A DNA stretch of 64,000 bases from Myxococcales bacterium (GTDB lineage Bacteria > Myxococcota_A > Polyangia > Polyangiales > Polyangiaceae), in contig JADJQX010000006.1 of assembly GCA_016712525.1 (NCBI GenBank), positions 496,001-560,000 on the forward strand. The letters run 5' to 3'. The notes under the pieces are model-generated. The model was not told where the DNA came from. It saw nothing but the letters and a program-made list of their open reading frames with translations, and ran no database searches. Positions 17,826 to 26,994 of the stretch are shown piece after piece; position 1 is the first letter of the stretch; each line of letters begins with the position of its first letter. Made by a program: the position numbers and the translations under genes.

Positions 17826-17849
17826 CGTCTCGAGGTGCGACATTAGATT
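17822..17849 (+). promoter_or_regulatory. Sigma-70-like promoter for the 17888-19797 pair
   Basis: TTGACG (17822-17827), a 16-bp spacer and TAGATT (17844-17849). This is the best -35/-10 pair seen in the window; it gives a leader of about 30 nt before ATG 17888. Confidence 0.6.
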
Positions 17850-17887
17850 CGCGCCGTAGCCCGAGCCCAACGCCCGAGCCGCCCCCC

Positions 17888-18670
17888 ATGCCTCAACGCG
17901 CTCGAACGTTCTCTCGTGGCCCTGGCCTTTTGGCGACCTCGTCGGCGATCGTGGGTCTCGCCCTCGCGCTGTGTGCGGGCTGCGGTGGGGCCTCGTCGGC
18001 GCCCGCGCCCTCCACGGCCGAGGTTGCCGGGCCGCCCCGTGGGTATGCCGTCTTGGCCCACCCCGAAGCTCGAGACGCGGCCTGGCCACTTGCTCAGGGG
18101 GCCTACCGCTCCGCGCGCCTCCGCCCCCACCTCGACGAGACCCGCGCCCGGGTGCTCGCCGGCTCCCCGCCCGACCGTTCCCGCAAAGACCTCCGCGACC
18201 TCGCCGACACCCGCGACGCCATCGCCGACGACGGCGCCCCCTCGCGCACGCTCCTCCGTAACTTGACCCAGGAGCTTTCCCTCGAAGGGGTGATCGTCGT
18301 CACGGTCGAGGCCAAGCCCGCCGAGCCCGGGGTCGAAGCTCCCGCGCCCGCCGCCAAGGCTCGCCTCTTCGAGAGGTCGACCGGCCAATTCTCGCCGATC
18401 ACGATCGACGGGAACGGCGCCGCGTGGGAGGGAGCCGTGGCGTCGCTCGAGCGGCTCGTGCCTCGTGCCGCGCCCGAGCCCGCGAGAGGGACCGGCGCGA
18501 GCCCCGAGCAAAAGGTGGCCGAGGGGGGAGGGGGCAGCCGCGCCTTCTACGAATCTCCTTGGTTCTGGGGCGCGGCGGGGGCGGCTGCGTTGCTCGGGGG
18601 TGCGTTTTTTCTCGCCACACGGGACAGCTCGTCCGATTCGATCCACGTTCAAATGCAGGTGCCCCGATGA
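17888..18670 (+). CDS. Putative lipoprotein with C-terminal transmembrane helix
   Basis: 260 residues. An N-terminal signal peptide ends in a lipobox-like LCAGC (Cys near residue 32). The body is mixed alpha/beta with no recognised motif. Near the C-terminus SPWFWGAAGAAALLGGAFFLAT (about residues 223-244) looks like a transmembrane helix preceded by a Gly-rich segment. The arrangement (lipidated N-terminus, C-terminal WFWGAAGAAAL helix) recurs in secreted myxobacterial proteins of unknown role. The stop overlaps the next start (ATGA), so it is translationally coupled to the peptidase-like gene. Confidence 0.7.
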   Translation: MPQRARTFSRGPGLLATSSAIVGLALALCAGCGGASSAPAPSTAEVAGPPRGYAVLAHPEARDAAWPLAQGAYRSARLRPHLDETRARVLAGSPPDRSRKDLRDLADTRDAIADDGAPSRTLLRNLTQELSLEGVIVVTVEAKPAEPGVEAPAPAAKARLFERSTGQFSPITIDGNGAAWEGAVASLERLVPRAAPEPARGTGASPEQKVAEGGGGSRAFYESPWFWGAAGAAALLGGAFFLATRDSSSDSIHVQMQVPR

Positions 18671-19797
18671 CCCGTGCGCTCCTCGCGTCGTTTCGTCGTG
18701 CTTCGTCGTCCTTGGCGGTCGTCGTGGCCATGGTCGTCGCGCTCCTTTGGCCGTCCCCCGCGCGGGCGCAAGAGCCGGTCGTGTCGGCCCCCCAAGATGC
18801 GCCGTTCTTGCTCGCCCCTCACCAGAACGTGGTGCCCAAGGTGCCTCCGACGTTCGAGGTGCGCACCGAAGGGACGTGGCTCACCATCGCCTACCCGCGC
18901 GAGTACCACGATCGCGTCGAGGGCCTCCTCCAAGACCTCCGAGACACCCGCACGCGGGTCGCGAACGCGCTCGGCCGGCCCGAGATCGAGCGCATCGAGG
19001 TGCGCATCGCGCGTGACCCGGAGGAGATGGCGCGTGTGGCTCCCGAGGGGGCGCCGCCGTTCTCGTACGCGAGCGGTATGGCCTACGGTCCCCTCCGGCT
19101 CATCACGGTGTCGCTGGTCGCGCCCCAAGGCGCTCAGCCCGTGCACCTCGAAGAGACCCTCCGCCACGAGCTCGTGCACGCCGCGATCTACGAAGGCTTC
19201 GGCCAGGGCACCGTGCCTCGCTGGTTCAACGAGGGGCTCGCCATCGGCCTCTCGGGAGAGCTCGCGCTCGAGCGCGTCGAGACCCTCCGCGGGGCGAGCT
19301 TGTCGGGCACGCTCTTCCCCTTCTCGGAGATCGACCGGCGCTTCTTCGGGAGCCCACACGACGTGCAGCTCGCCTACGCCCAATCTGCCGATTTCGTTAG
19401 GTTTTTGAGCAAGAAGGAGGACCACCAGCGCTTCGTGCGCATGCTCGATCGCGTGGCCTCCGGGCAGCCCTTCGATAGCGCCATGACCGACGCGTACGGC
19501 GCCGACCTCCGCAAGCTCGAGTTCCAGTGGAAGTCCGATCTCGCGCAGCGCATGCCGATCTGGTCGATCGTCGGCTCGTTCGTGTCGTTCGCGATGGTGG
19601 GGCTCTTCGGGATCGCGTGGTGGAAGCGCCGCAAGAAGTCGAAGGAGACCCTCGCGCGCTGGGAGCAAGAAGAGGCCGAGATGGACGAGGTCCTTCGCCG
19701 CATCGAAGCCGCGACCCAAGAGCACGACGCCGTCCGTGTGCCGCCGCAGAAGCTCCCCAAGGTCGAGCACGGCGGCGCCTGGCACACGTTGCACTGA
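18667..19797 (+). CDS. Secreted/membrane peptidase-MA-like zinc metalloprotease
   Basis: 376 residues. Signal peptide cleaved near ARA-QEP. The gluzincin motif is His167-Glu-Leu-Val-His171, with a candidate third ligand Glu189 in RWFNEGLAI, the arrangement of peptidase-MA-like (DUF1570-like) enzymes. A single transmembrane helix (SIVGSFVSFAMVGLFGIAWW, near residue 300) followed by a basic stretch puts the protease domain outside the cytoplasmic membrane and a short acidic tail inside. Coupled by ATGA overlap to the lipoprotein before it; the two may form one complex. Confidence 0.8.
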   Translation: MTRALLASFRRASSSLAVVVAMVVALLWPSPARAQEPVVSAPQDAPFLLAPHQNVVPKVPPTFEVRTEGTWLTIAYPREYHDRVEGLLQDLRDTRTRVANALGRPEIERIEVRIARDPEEMARVAPEGAPPFSYASGMAYGPLRLITVSLVAPQGAQPVHLEETLRHELVHAAIYEGFGQGTVPRWFNEGLAIGLSGELALERVETLRGASLSGTLFPFSEIDRRFFGSPHDVQLAYAQSADFVRFLSKKEDHQRFVRMLDRVASGQPFDSAMTDAYGADLRKLEFQWKSDLAQRMPIWSIVGSFVSFAMVGLFGIAWWKRRKKSKETLARWEQEEAEMDEVLRRIEAATQEHDAVRVPPQKLPKVEHGGAWHTLH

Positions 19798-19807
19798 GAG
19801 CGCGTCG

Positions 19808-19829
19808 CGCGGCTCTATGCGGGGCCGCG
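19808..19829. terminator. Possible short hairpin between convergent genes
   Basis: CGCGGC pairs with GCCGCG across a 10-base loop in the 43-bp gap between the protease and VWA genes. No T-tract on either strand, so weak. Confidence 0.3.
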
Positions 19830-19840
19830 TCCGTCAGGCC

Positions 19841-21004
19841 TCAGCGCGCTTCGATCGTGGGGCAGCCCAGGATGATGCGCACGCCGAGCACGTCCCCTCG
19901 GAGGACCTTGTCGCACGTGTCGCCGAGCAGGGTGACGGTCTTGCCGTCGACCTTCCAGCCGTTCGTGGGATCCTTGGGGACGACCTTCTCGTCCAGGTAG
20001 ACGTTGAGCTTGTTCACGTCCGGCGGTGCCTCGCGGAGGTCGTACGTGCACGTGGCGACGATCTTGGCGGCGACCTTGCGGAGCGCGGCGACGAGGTCGG
20101 CTTTGTCGGCTTTGTCGACGCGGTAGTACGCCGGAGCCCCTTGCTGCGCGGTGCCGCCCGCTTGGGCCATGCGGTCGAGCAGGTTCGAGTACGTCTGGCT
20201 GCCGGGCACGCCGATCACGAACGTGGGGACGTTGGCCGATTTGAGCCGTGAAATCGCGGAGATCGTGGCGTCGCCGTCGAGGCAGAGCCCGGCCTGATCC
20301 ACGCAGCACGAGGGCCCGTTCGGGCGGCAGCCGTCGACCCCTTCGATGTTGAGGATGCAGCTCTCGGCTCCGCACGTGGCGCCCGAGCAGTTGGGGCCTC
20401 CGTCGGTCGCGAGGATGACGTACGTCTTGCCAGGGTTTTGCCCGAGAGGCGTGACGAGCGCGTCGAGGGTGGGCGCCGTGGGCGTGCCCCCGTAGGCCTG
20501 CAGCGCGCGCGTCGTCTCGACGAGGAACTTGTTCGTGGGGCCGAAGGTGCCGCTCGGAGAGTCGCCGTTGCGGATGGACATGATCTCGACCCCGCGGTCG
20601 CACGTGCCGGCCTTGCCGGGGAAGACCGTGGCGCCGAACTTGGCGCGGGGCCCGACCGACGACACGATCTCGCTCACCGCGGCGCGCACGGTGTTCCACT
20701 TGTCGGAGTCGGTCATGCTCCCGGAGCGGTCGAGCACGAAGTAGAACGTCGGAGGATCGACGAGCAGCGGCGTGTCGATGCAGTCGCACACGCCGCCGTC
20801 GGGCCCTACGCCGCAGCCCGGGGGCGCGAGCGAGCCGGAGTCGAACCCGAAGGAGCCCGCCGCGTCCTCCGCCGCGCCCCCTCCGTACGCCGTGATCTTT
20901 CCTCCCGTGCCCACCGGCACGTAGTCGGACCCGCAGCCCGAGACGGACATGCCCGCCGTGAAGAGAGCGACGAGGCCGAAGCGGAGGGCATTCTTGGCGC
21001 GCAC
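19841..21004 (-). CDS. von Willebrand factor A domain lipoprotein
   Basis: 387 residues. Signal peptide and lipobox (SVSGC, Cys24), then an acidic Gly/Ala linker with several Cys pairs. The VWA domain begins near residue 85 with an intact MIDAS (DRSGSM) and a later ATDGGPN Asp. Multiple cysteines (CGADESCILN, CCVDQAGLC) suggest disulfides in an extracytoplasmic protein. Such proteins typically bind ligands or other surface proteins through a metal ion. GTG 21004 has TAGCCT exactly 6 nt upstream. Confidence 0.85.
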   Translation of the reverse strand: MRAKNALRFGLVALFTAGMSVSGCGSDYVPVGTGGKITAYGGGAAEDAAGSFGFDSGSLAPPGCGVGPDGGVCDCIDTPLLVDPPTFYFVLDRSGSMTDSDKWNTVRAAVSEIVSSVGPRAKFGATVFPGKAGTCDRGVEIMSIRNGDSPSGTFGPTNKFLVETTRALQAYGGTPTAPTLDALVTPLGQNPGKTYVILATDGGPNCSGATCGAESCILNIEGVDGCRPNGPSCCVDQAGLCLDGDATISAISRLKSANVPTFVIGVPGSQTYSNLLDRMAQAGGTAQQGAPAYYRVDKADKADLVAALRKVAAKIVATCTYDLREAPPDVNKLNVYLDEKVVPKDPTNGWKVDGKTVTLLGDTCDKVLRGDVLGVRIILGCPTIEAR

Positions 21005-21010
21005 GACCTG

Positions 21011-21016
21011 AGGCTA
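21011..21016 (-). promoter_or_regulatory. Putative -10 element of the VWA gene (leaderless)
   Basis: TAGCCT, six bases (CAGGTC), GTG start. No Shine-Dalgarno sequence. Confidence 0.5.
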
Positions 21017-21202
21017 GCATCCGCGGCTTGGCGAAGCCCGGATTCCCTGGGAATATGGCCGCGCCCCGCGCCTTTCTCCACGGGCGCCCCGGGCATGCCG
21101 CGGCGAAGGGAACATGCCTCTTCGGCATAGGCCTCCGACCGCCCGATAGCCCTCAACCCCGCGAAATCTCCGGTCCTTTCAGGGATCGATGAAGCCCTGT
21201 CG

Positions 21203-24200
21203 ATGCCCTCCGCCGCGAACCCGCCGCCCGACGAGGCGAAGATGCCCCCCCGGGCGCGCGCGAAGCTCGACGTCTTTCGCACATGGGCGGTCCTCGTCGC
21301 ACATACGCTCGCGCTGCTGGTGCTCGGCACGATCCCGGGCTCGATGCTCCATCCCCTCGAGGTGGAGCTCTCGGCGCCGAGCTTGCCGGCCGACGTCTCT
21401 GAGCGGCCCGCCTCGCTCGAGGTGCTGCTCTACCGCCGAGGCGTGGAGGTCGCGCCGGACGCGGGTGCGGGGAAGGGCGACGAGGTCGCGAAGGGAGAGC
21501 CGGTCGCCGAGGCGCGTGTGCGAGCGTTCACCATCCTCGAGGGGCGCGCGTACACCGCCGCGGACGTGCGCACGAGAGACGGTCACGCCGAGCTCACGCG
21601 GCTTCCCGTAGGCGAGCACTGGATCGTGGCGGAGGCCGAAGGGCTCGCGCGCGCGTCGCGGATGGTGATGCTCGTGCCTGGCGCGAGGTCCCTCGAGCTC
21701 GTGCTCGGGCCGGCTCACGCGCTCGACGTCGTGGTGGTCGACGAGGCGGGCGCGCCCGTACCGGGGGCCGACGTCGAGGTGCAGGGACAAGACCCGTTTC
21801 CGCTCGGCGCACGGTCCGACGCGGAGGGCCGCGCCCACGTGACGCGCCTCTCCGAGGGGCCGTACACGGTGGTCGTCTCGGCCATGGGGTTCGACACCGT
21901 CGAGACGCGCAAGCCGAGCGGCACCACCGAGGTGCGCGTGGTCGTGAAGAAGCTCTCGGCGCTCGTCGTCACGGTGGTCGGGCCCGACGGCGCGAAGGTC
22001 CCGAAGGCGCGCGTCGAGATCACGTCGGCCGTGCTCTGGCCATCGCGGCGCGCCGACACGGACGACGCGGGCTCCGTGCGCATCTCCGGGCTCGCCGAGG
22101 GCACGTACGCGCTCCGAGCCACGCAGGGGGCGCTCGCGTCCCCCACCGAGCTCGCGGTCACCCTCGCGCGTGGCGAGACGAAAGAGCTCACGCTGCACCT
22201 CTCGGCCGGCATGTGGGTCACCGTGCGCGTCGTCGAGGTCGACGGCGAGTCCCGCACGCCGCTCGCCGGCTCGAGGGTGGTGCTCGCCGAGTCGGGCCTG
22301 TCGGCGTTCCCGGTCGAGGGCATCACGGGGAAAGACGGCACCGTGGCGCTCGGGCCGATCCCTCGCGGAGGCGCGAGCGTGATGGCCAGCCACGACGGCT
22401 ACGTGTCGGCCACCGTGGCGGTGTCGGAGGGGCCGGTCGACGTGGGGCTCGTCCGTGCGGGCACGCTCGTCGGTCGTGTGGTCGACGGGCGCGGGTACGC
22501 GGTCGACGGCGCGCGCATCGAGGTCGTAGGCACGGATCTCTCGGGCATGCCCGTGGCGGACGACCCGCGCCGCGCGGCGTTCCGCGGCCGATCGTTCGAC
22601 GCCGCGCTCTCGGGCCCGAGGCCGCTCGTCCCTCGAGGGGAGCTCGGGGTGATGCCGGGCCCGCTCCCCGACACCCCGCACGGGGGCGGAGGCGCGAGTC
22701 CGTCGACGCGGGGGACGGCGCTCGGCGGAGAAGGGTGGCTCTCGGAGCGCGACGGGAGGTTCCGCCTCTCGCCGGTCACCCCAGGTCGAGTGCGCGTGGT
22801 GGTGAGGCACCCGCAGTTCGTCGAGGCGCAGAGCGAGCTCGTGGAGCTTTCGCCCGGCGGAACGGCCGAGGTCCAGGTGACGATGCGCGGCGGCGGCACG
22901 CTCGAGGGGCGCGTGGTCGATTCGCACGACCGCGCCGTCGAGGGGGCCGAGGTCGTCGCGATGGCCATGCGGGGCACGCTCGAGCGGATGACACGCACCG
23001 ACCGCGCGGGGGCGTTCGCGTTCGCTTCGGTGCCCGAGGACGTCGTGCTCGTGGTGGAGCGGCCGCGTGGCGAACGAGGCAGCGCGGCGCGCGTCGAGGC
23101 GCGTGTCCCCGAAGGTGGGCGCGCCCAGGTGCGCATCGTTCTCCCCGACGCACGCGACGACCTTCCCGTGCGCGTCGTGGACAGCCGCGGCGACGGCATC
23201 GACGGCGCGCAGATCACCGTGGGCTCTCTCGATCCGTCGCAGCCCTTTCGTGCCACCGTGTTCACGGACAAACGCGGCGAAGCCACCCTCGCGGGCGCAC
23301 GCGGTGTGCCGCTCCACGTCGAGGTCCGCGCCCCGCACGTGGCGACACGAACGCTCGTAACCGACGAAAACTACAAAGAGATTCGTGTCGAGCTCGCGCC
23401 GGCCGAGGCCGTCGAAGGGGAGGTCCGCACCCCTCGCCGCGACGGGATCGACGGCGCGGCGGTCACGCTCTACTGCGACGACGGCGCGCACCGCACACGC
23501 ACCGACAAGGACGGAAACTTCGTCCTGCGCGACGCTCCCGCGGGCGCGTGCCGGCTCCAGGTCCGGGCCAAGGGATACGCGCCGCGCGTCGTCGAGGTGG
23601 CCGTGCTCGGGAGCCGCGGGAGGCGCGCGACCACGGTGCCTCGGGTGACGCTCGAGGAGGAGGCCGTGGTCGAGGGGCTCGTCGTCGATCCGAAGGGGCA
23701 GCCCGTGCCGCTCGCGCGGGTCGCGAAGGACGCGGTGCCCGTCGTGCTCGTCTCGGGCACGCTCCCTCCCGGTGTCGCCGAGACCGACGCTCGCGGCAAG
23801 TTTCGCTTGGGCGAGCTGCCTTCGGGCCTCGTGACGCTCGAGGCGTTCGCGCCGGGCCGCGGGCAGGCGCTCACGCAGCTCCGTCTTTACTCGGGCCGCA
23901 CCTCCAAAGACGTGAAGCTCACCCTCGGCGAGAAGGCGCGTGGGGAGCCCGAAGCGAAGGGCTCGGGAGGGGTCGCGGTCACGCTCGGGGAGCGCGCGGG
24001 GCCGCCGGCCGAGGTGGGCATCGTGACGGTGGTCGAGGGCAGCTCGGCCGAGCGCGCGGGCCTCGCCCCAGGCGACGTGATCGTCGAGGTGTCGGGCGTG
24101 CCGGTGCACACGATCGCCGAGGCACGCGGGAGGCTCACCGGCCCCCTCGCCGACGACGTGGTGCTGAAGGTGCGCCGCGGCGAGGCCCCGCTCACGGTGC

Positions 24201-24229
24201 GGGTCTCGCGCGAAGAGGTGCGAAGGTGA
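21203..24229 (+). CDS. Large surface protein with repeated carboxypeptidase-regulatory-like domains and a C-terminal PDZ domain
   Basis: 1008 residues. A short basic N-terminus is followed by one transmembrane helix (about residues 27-47); the rest should be extracytoplasmic. It contains about eight to ten tandem beta-sandwich units of the carboxypeptidase-regulatory/Cna-B type, each marked by a V-x-D-x-x-G-x-P/A-x-x-G-A-x-V beginning and a T-D-x-x-G-x-F/A middle. The last 85 residues are a PDZ domain (GIVTVVEGSSAERAGLAPGD). No protease domain is present, so the PDZ probably recognises a partner's C-terminus. Start ATG 21203; an ATG 13 codons later is possible. Confidence 0.8.
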   Translation: MPSAANPPPDEAKMPPRARAKLDVFRTWAVLVAHTLALLVLGTIPGSMLHPLEVELSAPSLPADVSERPASLEVLLYRRGVEVAPDAGAGKGDEVAKGEPVAEARVRAFTILEGRAYTAADVRTRDGHAELTRLPVGEHWIVAEAEGLARASRMVMLVPGARSLELVLGPAHALDVVVVDEAGAPVPGADVEVQGQDPFPLGARSDAEGRAHVTRLSEGPYTVVVSAMGFDTVETRKPSGTTEVRVVVKKLSALVVTVVGPDGAKVPKARVEITSAVLWPSRRADTDDAGSVRISGLAEGTYALRATQGALASPTELAVTLARGETKELTLHLSAGMWVTVRVVEVDGESRTPLAGSRVVLAESGLSAFPVEGITGKDGTVALGPIPRGGASVMASHDGYVSATVAVSEGPVDVGLVRAGTLVGRVVDGRGYAVDGARIEVVGTDLSGMPVADDPRRAAFRGRSFDAALSGPRPLVPRGELGVMPGPLPDTPHGGGGASPSTRGTALGGEGWLSERDGRFRLSPVTPGRVRVVVRHPQFVEAQSELVELSPGGTAEVQVTMRGGGTLEGRVVDSHDRAVEGAEVVAMAMRGTLERMTRTDRAGAFAFASVPEDVVLVVERPRGERGSAARVEARVPEGGRAQVRIVLPDARDDLPVRVVDSRGDGIDGAQITVGSLDPSQPFRATVFTDKRGEATLAGARGVPLHVEVRAPHVATRTLVTDENYKEIRVELAPAEAVEGEVRTPRRDGIDGAAVTLYCDDGAHRTRTDKDGNFVLRDAPAGACRLQVRAKGYAPRVVEVAVLGSRGRRATTVPRVTLEEEAVVEGLVVDPKGQPVPLARVAKDAVPVVLVSGTLPPGVAETDARGKFRLGELPSGLVTLEAFAPGRGQALTQLRLYSGRTSKDVKLTLGEKARGEPEAKGSGGVAVTLGERAGPPAEVGIVTVVEGSSAERAGLAPGDVIVEVSGVPVHTIAEARGRLTGPLADDVVLKVRRGEAPLTVRVSREEVRR

Positions 24230-24314
24230 CGACGTCGCGAACGTCGGCCCGAGCTCGCCGAACCGACGCTTCTAGCCGGACGTGAGCCGCGCGTGGCACG
24301 AAACGGGGAGGGAC

Positions 24315-24388
24315 TGGTTCCAGCGCATGGATTCGAACCATGATAAGCGGAATCAAAATCCGCTGTCCTGCCATTAGACGACGCCGGA
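24315..24388 (-). tRNA. tRNA-Gln, anticodon TTG
   Basis: A 74-nt cloverleaf including an encoded CCA. The acceptor is TCCGGCG with CGCTGGA (one G-T), the anticodon stem AGCGGA/TCCGCT encloses TTTTGAT (anticodon TTG, reading CAA), and the T-arm is CATGG-TTCGAAT-CCATG. Stand-alone, transcribed toward the surface-protein gene. Confidence 0.95.
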
Positions 24389-24407
24389 GTAGGTGGCTTT
24401 CCTCGGT

Positions 24408-24436
24408 TTCGTAGCCTCGATTTCGTCAAATGGCAA
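24408..24436 (-). promoter_or_regulatory. Putative promoter of tRNA-Gln
   Basis: On the minus strand TTGCCA, a 17-bp spacer and TACGAA, ending 19 bp before the tRNA. The -35 is good, the -10 weak. Confidence 0.35.
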
Positions 24437-24497
24437 CCGGTCTCGGGTGGGTTCGTGCTTGCGGCGCGGGGGGCCGTTCGGCCATGCTGCGCCGCCC

Positions 24498-25166
24498 GTG
24501 TGGCAGGCCCTCTACGACAGCCCGTGGCATCACCCGGCGGTCGCATGGCTCGCGGTCGTGGTCGGTGCCGTGGCGCTCGCGTCGCGGCAGCGGTTCCTCG
24601 TGGGCTACCTCGTGCTCTTCGGGCTCGAGATCGCGGCCGACGCGCTCGCTTCGTCGCCGTTCGTCTCCCTCCCGGGCGCGTGGGGCACGGCCGTGGCCGT
24701 CGCGTTCGTGGTGCTCGGAGATCTCCGTGTGCTCCTCTGGGTCGAGCGCGCGTGGGGGGAGGGAAAGCCGCTCCGCGCCGCAGCGGTCGCGCGGGCCGTG
24801 GGGCTCTCGCTCGTGGTGCCGATCGCGTCGACGGTGGTCAGGCTCCTCTCCTCGCGCGTCGCGGGCGTGATGCGCCTCCAGTTCCTCGCCTACGAAGCCC
24901 TCTTCGTGGCCCTCGCCCTCGTGCTCCGCCTCGTCGTTCACCGCGCGAAGGCCCCGACGATCGCCCCCGAGTGGCGCCGCTCGGCAGGCGCGGTGCTCGC
25001 CTTCGTGACCGTCCAGTACACGCTCTGGGCCACCGCCGACGTGCTCATCCTGTCGGGGGTGGGGGCCGGCTTCGGGCTCAGGCTCGTCCCGAACATTATG
25101 TATTACGCACTCTTCTTGCCGTTCGTGTTCGTGACGGCGCCGCCCTCGGACAAGGCCGCGCCCTGA
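24498..25166 (+). CDS. Polytopic membrane protein, unknown function
   Basis: 222 residues from GTG 24498, with about six hydrophobic helices spread over the full length and short charged loops (RVLLWVERAWGEGKPL, HRAKAPTIAPEWRR). No family is recognised. The start is uncertain: no Shine-Dalgarno sequence or TANNNT hexamer is present. I chose the GTG after the Arg/Gly-rich, probably untranslated stretch. It ends 76 bp before aceK. Confidence 0.65.
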   Translation: MWQALYDSPWHHPAVAWLAVVVGAVALASRQRFLVGYLVLFGLEIAADALASSPFVSLPGAWGTAVAVAFVVLGDLRVLLWVERAWGEGKPLRAAAVARAVGLSLVVPIASTVVRLLSSRVAGVMRLQFLAYEALFVALALVLRLVVHRAKAPTIAPEWRRSAGAVLAFVTVQYTLWATADVLILSGVGAGFGLRLVPNIMYYALFLPFVFVTAPPSDKAAP

Positions 25167-25228
25167 CCAAGGTCCGCCGGCGCCCGAGCCGCCGAGGCGC
25201 AATCCGCTCGAGTCCTGCCCGCCTCTGG

Positions 25229-25234
25229 TATCGT
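25229..25234 (+). promoter_or_regulatory. Putative -10 element of aceK
   Basis: TATCGT lies 8 nt before the aceK ATG with no Shine-Dalgarno sequence between. Suggests a leaderless or near-leaderless transcript. Confidence 0.45.
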
Positions 25235-25242
25235 CCGCCACG

Positions 25243-26994
25243 ATGGATCTGTCGCGCGCCCCGCTCTTCGCCGCCACGCTGCTCGAGGGTTTCGATCGCC
25301 ACTATCGCCTCTTCCGGGAGCTCTCGTGCGGGGCCAAGGAGCGCTTCACCAAGGGCAACTGGGAGGCGGCGCGCGAGGCCGTGCGCACCCGCATCGACAT
25401 GTACGACGAGCGCGTCCGCGAGACCGTGCAGAAGCTCCGCGACACGTTCCCCGACGAGTGCGAAAACGAGGCTTTTTACCGCGCGGTGAAGCCCGCTTAC
25501 ATCGGCCTCCTCTACGAGCACAAACAGCCCGAGTGCGCCGAGACCTTCTACAACTCGGTGGCGACGCGGCTGCTCCACCGCACCTACCACCAGAACGACT
25601 GCATCTTCTCGAGGCCCGCGATCTCGACCGAGCACATCGAGGGCGAAGAGCCCACCTACCACTGCTACTACCCCCGCAGCGTCGAGCTCGAGGGCACCCT
25701 CCGCAAGATGCTGGTCGACACGGGCCTCGGCGCCCTCGGAGGCCGCTTCGAGGACCTCGAGCGCGACACGGGCTATCTCATGCGCGCGATCGCCGAGCAC
25801 TTCCCGCGCGGGTGGGACAGCGACAAGGGCTTCCAGCTCCAGGTGCTGCGCTCGCTCTTCTTCCGCGGGCTCTCGGCGTACCTCGTGGGGCGCTCGATCC
25901 TCGGGGGCACCGTGGTGCCGTTCGTGATCCCGCTCCGGAGGGGCCCCCTCGGCGATCTCTACGTGGACACCATCTTGCTCGACACGAAGGCCGTGGGCCG
26001 GCTCTTCAGCCTCGCGCGCGACTACTTCATGGTCGACATGGAGGTGCCCTCGGCCTACGTGGCCTTCCTCGAGACGGTCGTCCCGAGCCGCTCGCGGTCC
26101 GAGCTCTACACGCTGGTCGGCCTGCAAAAACAGGGCAAGACGCTCCACTTCCGAGACCTCGTGTGGCACCTCCGCCACTCGACCGACAAGTTCGAGATCG
26201 CCCCGGGCGTGCGCGGCATGGTGATGCTCGTGTTCTCGCTGCCGAGCTTCCCGTACGTGTTCAAGGTCATCCGCGACTGGTTCGAGCCCCCGAAGGACGC
26301 GGACCGTAAGCTCGTCGAGGAGCGGTACAAGCTCGTGAAGCACCACGATCGCGCGGGTCGCATGGCCGACTCGCTCGAGTACGTGGACGTGTCGTTCCCG
26401 AAGGACCGCTTCCGCGAGGATCTCCTCGACGAGATGCGCCGCATCGCGCCCCAGTCGGTCGAAATCGGCGAGGACCGTGTGCTCGTGCGTCACCTCTACG
26501 TCGAGCGCAAGCTCGTGCCGCTCGACATGGCCGTGGCCGACGCCGACGACACGAAGCTCGCGCAGGTGCTCGGCGAGTACGGCGACTGCATCAAGGACCT
26601 CGCCGCGGCCAACATCTTCCCGGGCGACCTCATGCTGAAGAACTTCGGCGTGACGCGGTTCGGGCGGGTGCTCTTCTACGACTACGACGAGATCGCCTAC
26701 GTCACGTCGTGCCGCTTCCGGTCGATGCCGAAGCCCCGCGACGACGACGACGAGATGCGCGCCGAGCCCTGGTTCAACGTGGGCCCGGACGACGTGTTCC
26801 CCGAGCAGTTTCCCACGTTTCTCTTGCCCCCGGGCAAGCCCCGTCAGGTCTTCTGCGAGAAGCACCCCGAGCTCGCCACGGCATCGTATTGGCTCGAGAT
26901 GAAGTCGGCGATCGAGGCGGGCCGTGTCGAAGAGCGCTCTCCGTACCCCGACGCGTTGCGGTTCGCCGTGCGCTACGGGCGAGGCCCGAGGTGA
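25243..26994 (+). CDS. aceK: Isocitrate dehydrogenase kinase/phosphatase
   Basis: 583 residues, the usual AceK length. The bifunctional cytoplasmic enzyme phosphorylates and dephosphorylates isocitrate dehydrogenase, setting flux between the TCA cycle and glyoxylate bypass. Diagnostic segments are the N-terminal regulatory half (YDERV, LLYEHKQPECAETFYNSV, YHCYYPRS), the ATP-binding GVRGMVMLVFSLPSFPYVFK, and the catalytic part with FPGDLMLKNFGVTRFGRVLFYDYDEI. Isocitrate lyase and malate synthase genes, usual neighbours in enterobacteria, are absent. Its stop overlaps the next start (GTGA). Confidence 0.95.
   Translation: MDLSRAPLFAATLLEGFDRHYRLFRELSCGAKERFTKGNWEAAREAVRTRIDMYDERVRETVQKLRDTFPDECENEAFYRAVKPAYIGLLYEHKQPECAETFYNSVATRLLHRTYHQNDCIFSRPAISTEHIEGEEPTYHCYYPRSVELEGTLRKMLVDTGLGALGGRFEDLERDTGYLMRAIAEHFPRGWDSDKGFQLQVLRSLFFRGLSAYLVGRSILGGTVVPFVIPLRRGPLGDLYVDTILLDTKAVGRLFSLARDYFMVDMEVPSAYVAFLETVVPSRSRSELYTLVGLQKQGKTLHFRDLVWHLRHSTDKFEIAPGVRGMVMLVFSLPSFPYVFKVIRDWFEPPKDADRKLVEERYKLVKHHDRAGRMADSLEYVDVSFPKDRFREDLLDEMRRIAPQSVEIGEDRVLVRHLYVERKLVPLDMAVADADDTKLAQVLGEYGDCIKDLAAANIFPGDLMLKNFGVTRFGRVLFYDYDEIAYVTSCRFRSMPKPRDDDDEMRAEPWFNVGPDDVFPEQFPTFLLPPGKPRQVFCEKHPELATASYWLEMKSAIEAGRVEERSPYPDALRFAVRYGRGPR

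Noticed and set aside
21179..24109. 976-codon minus-strand frame opposite the PDZ surface protein
   Set aside because: Arg/His/Asp-rich repetitive translation mirroring the beta-sandwich repeats; no start signal.
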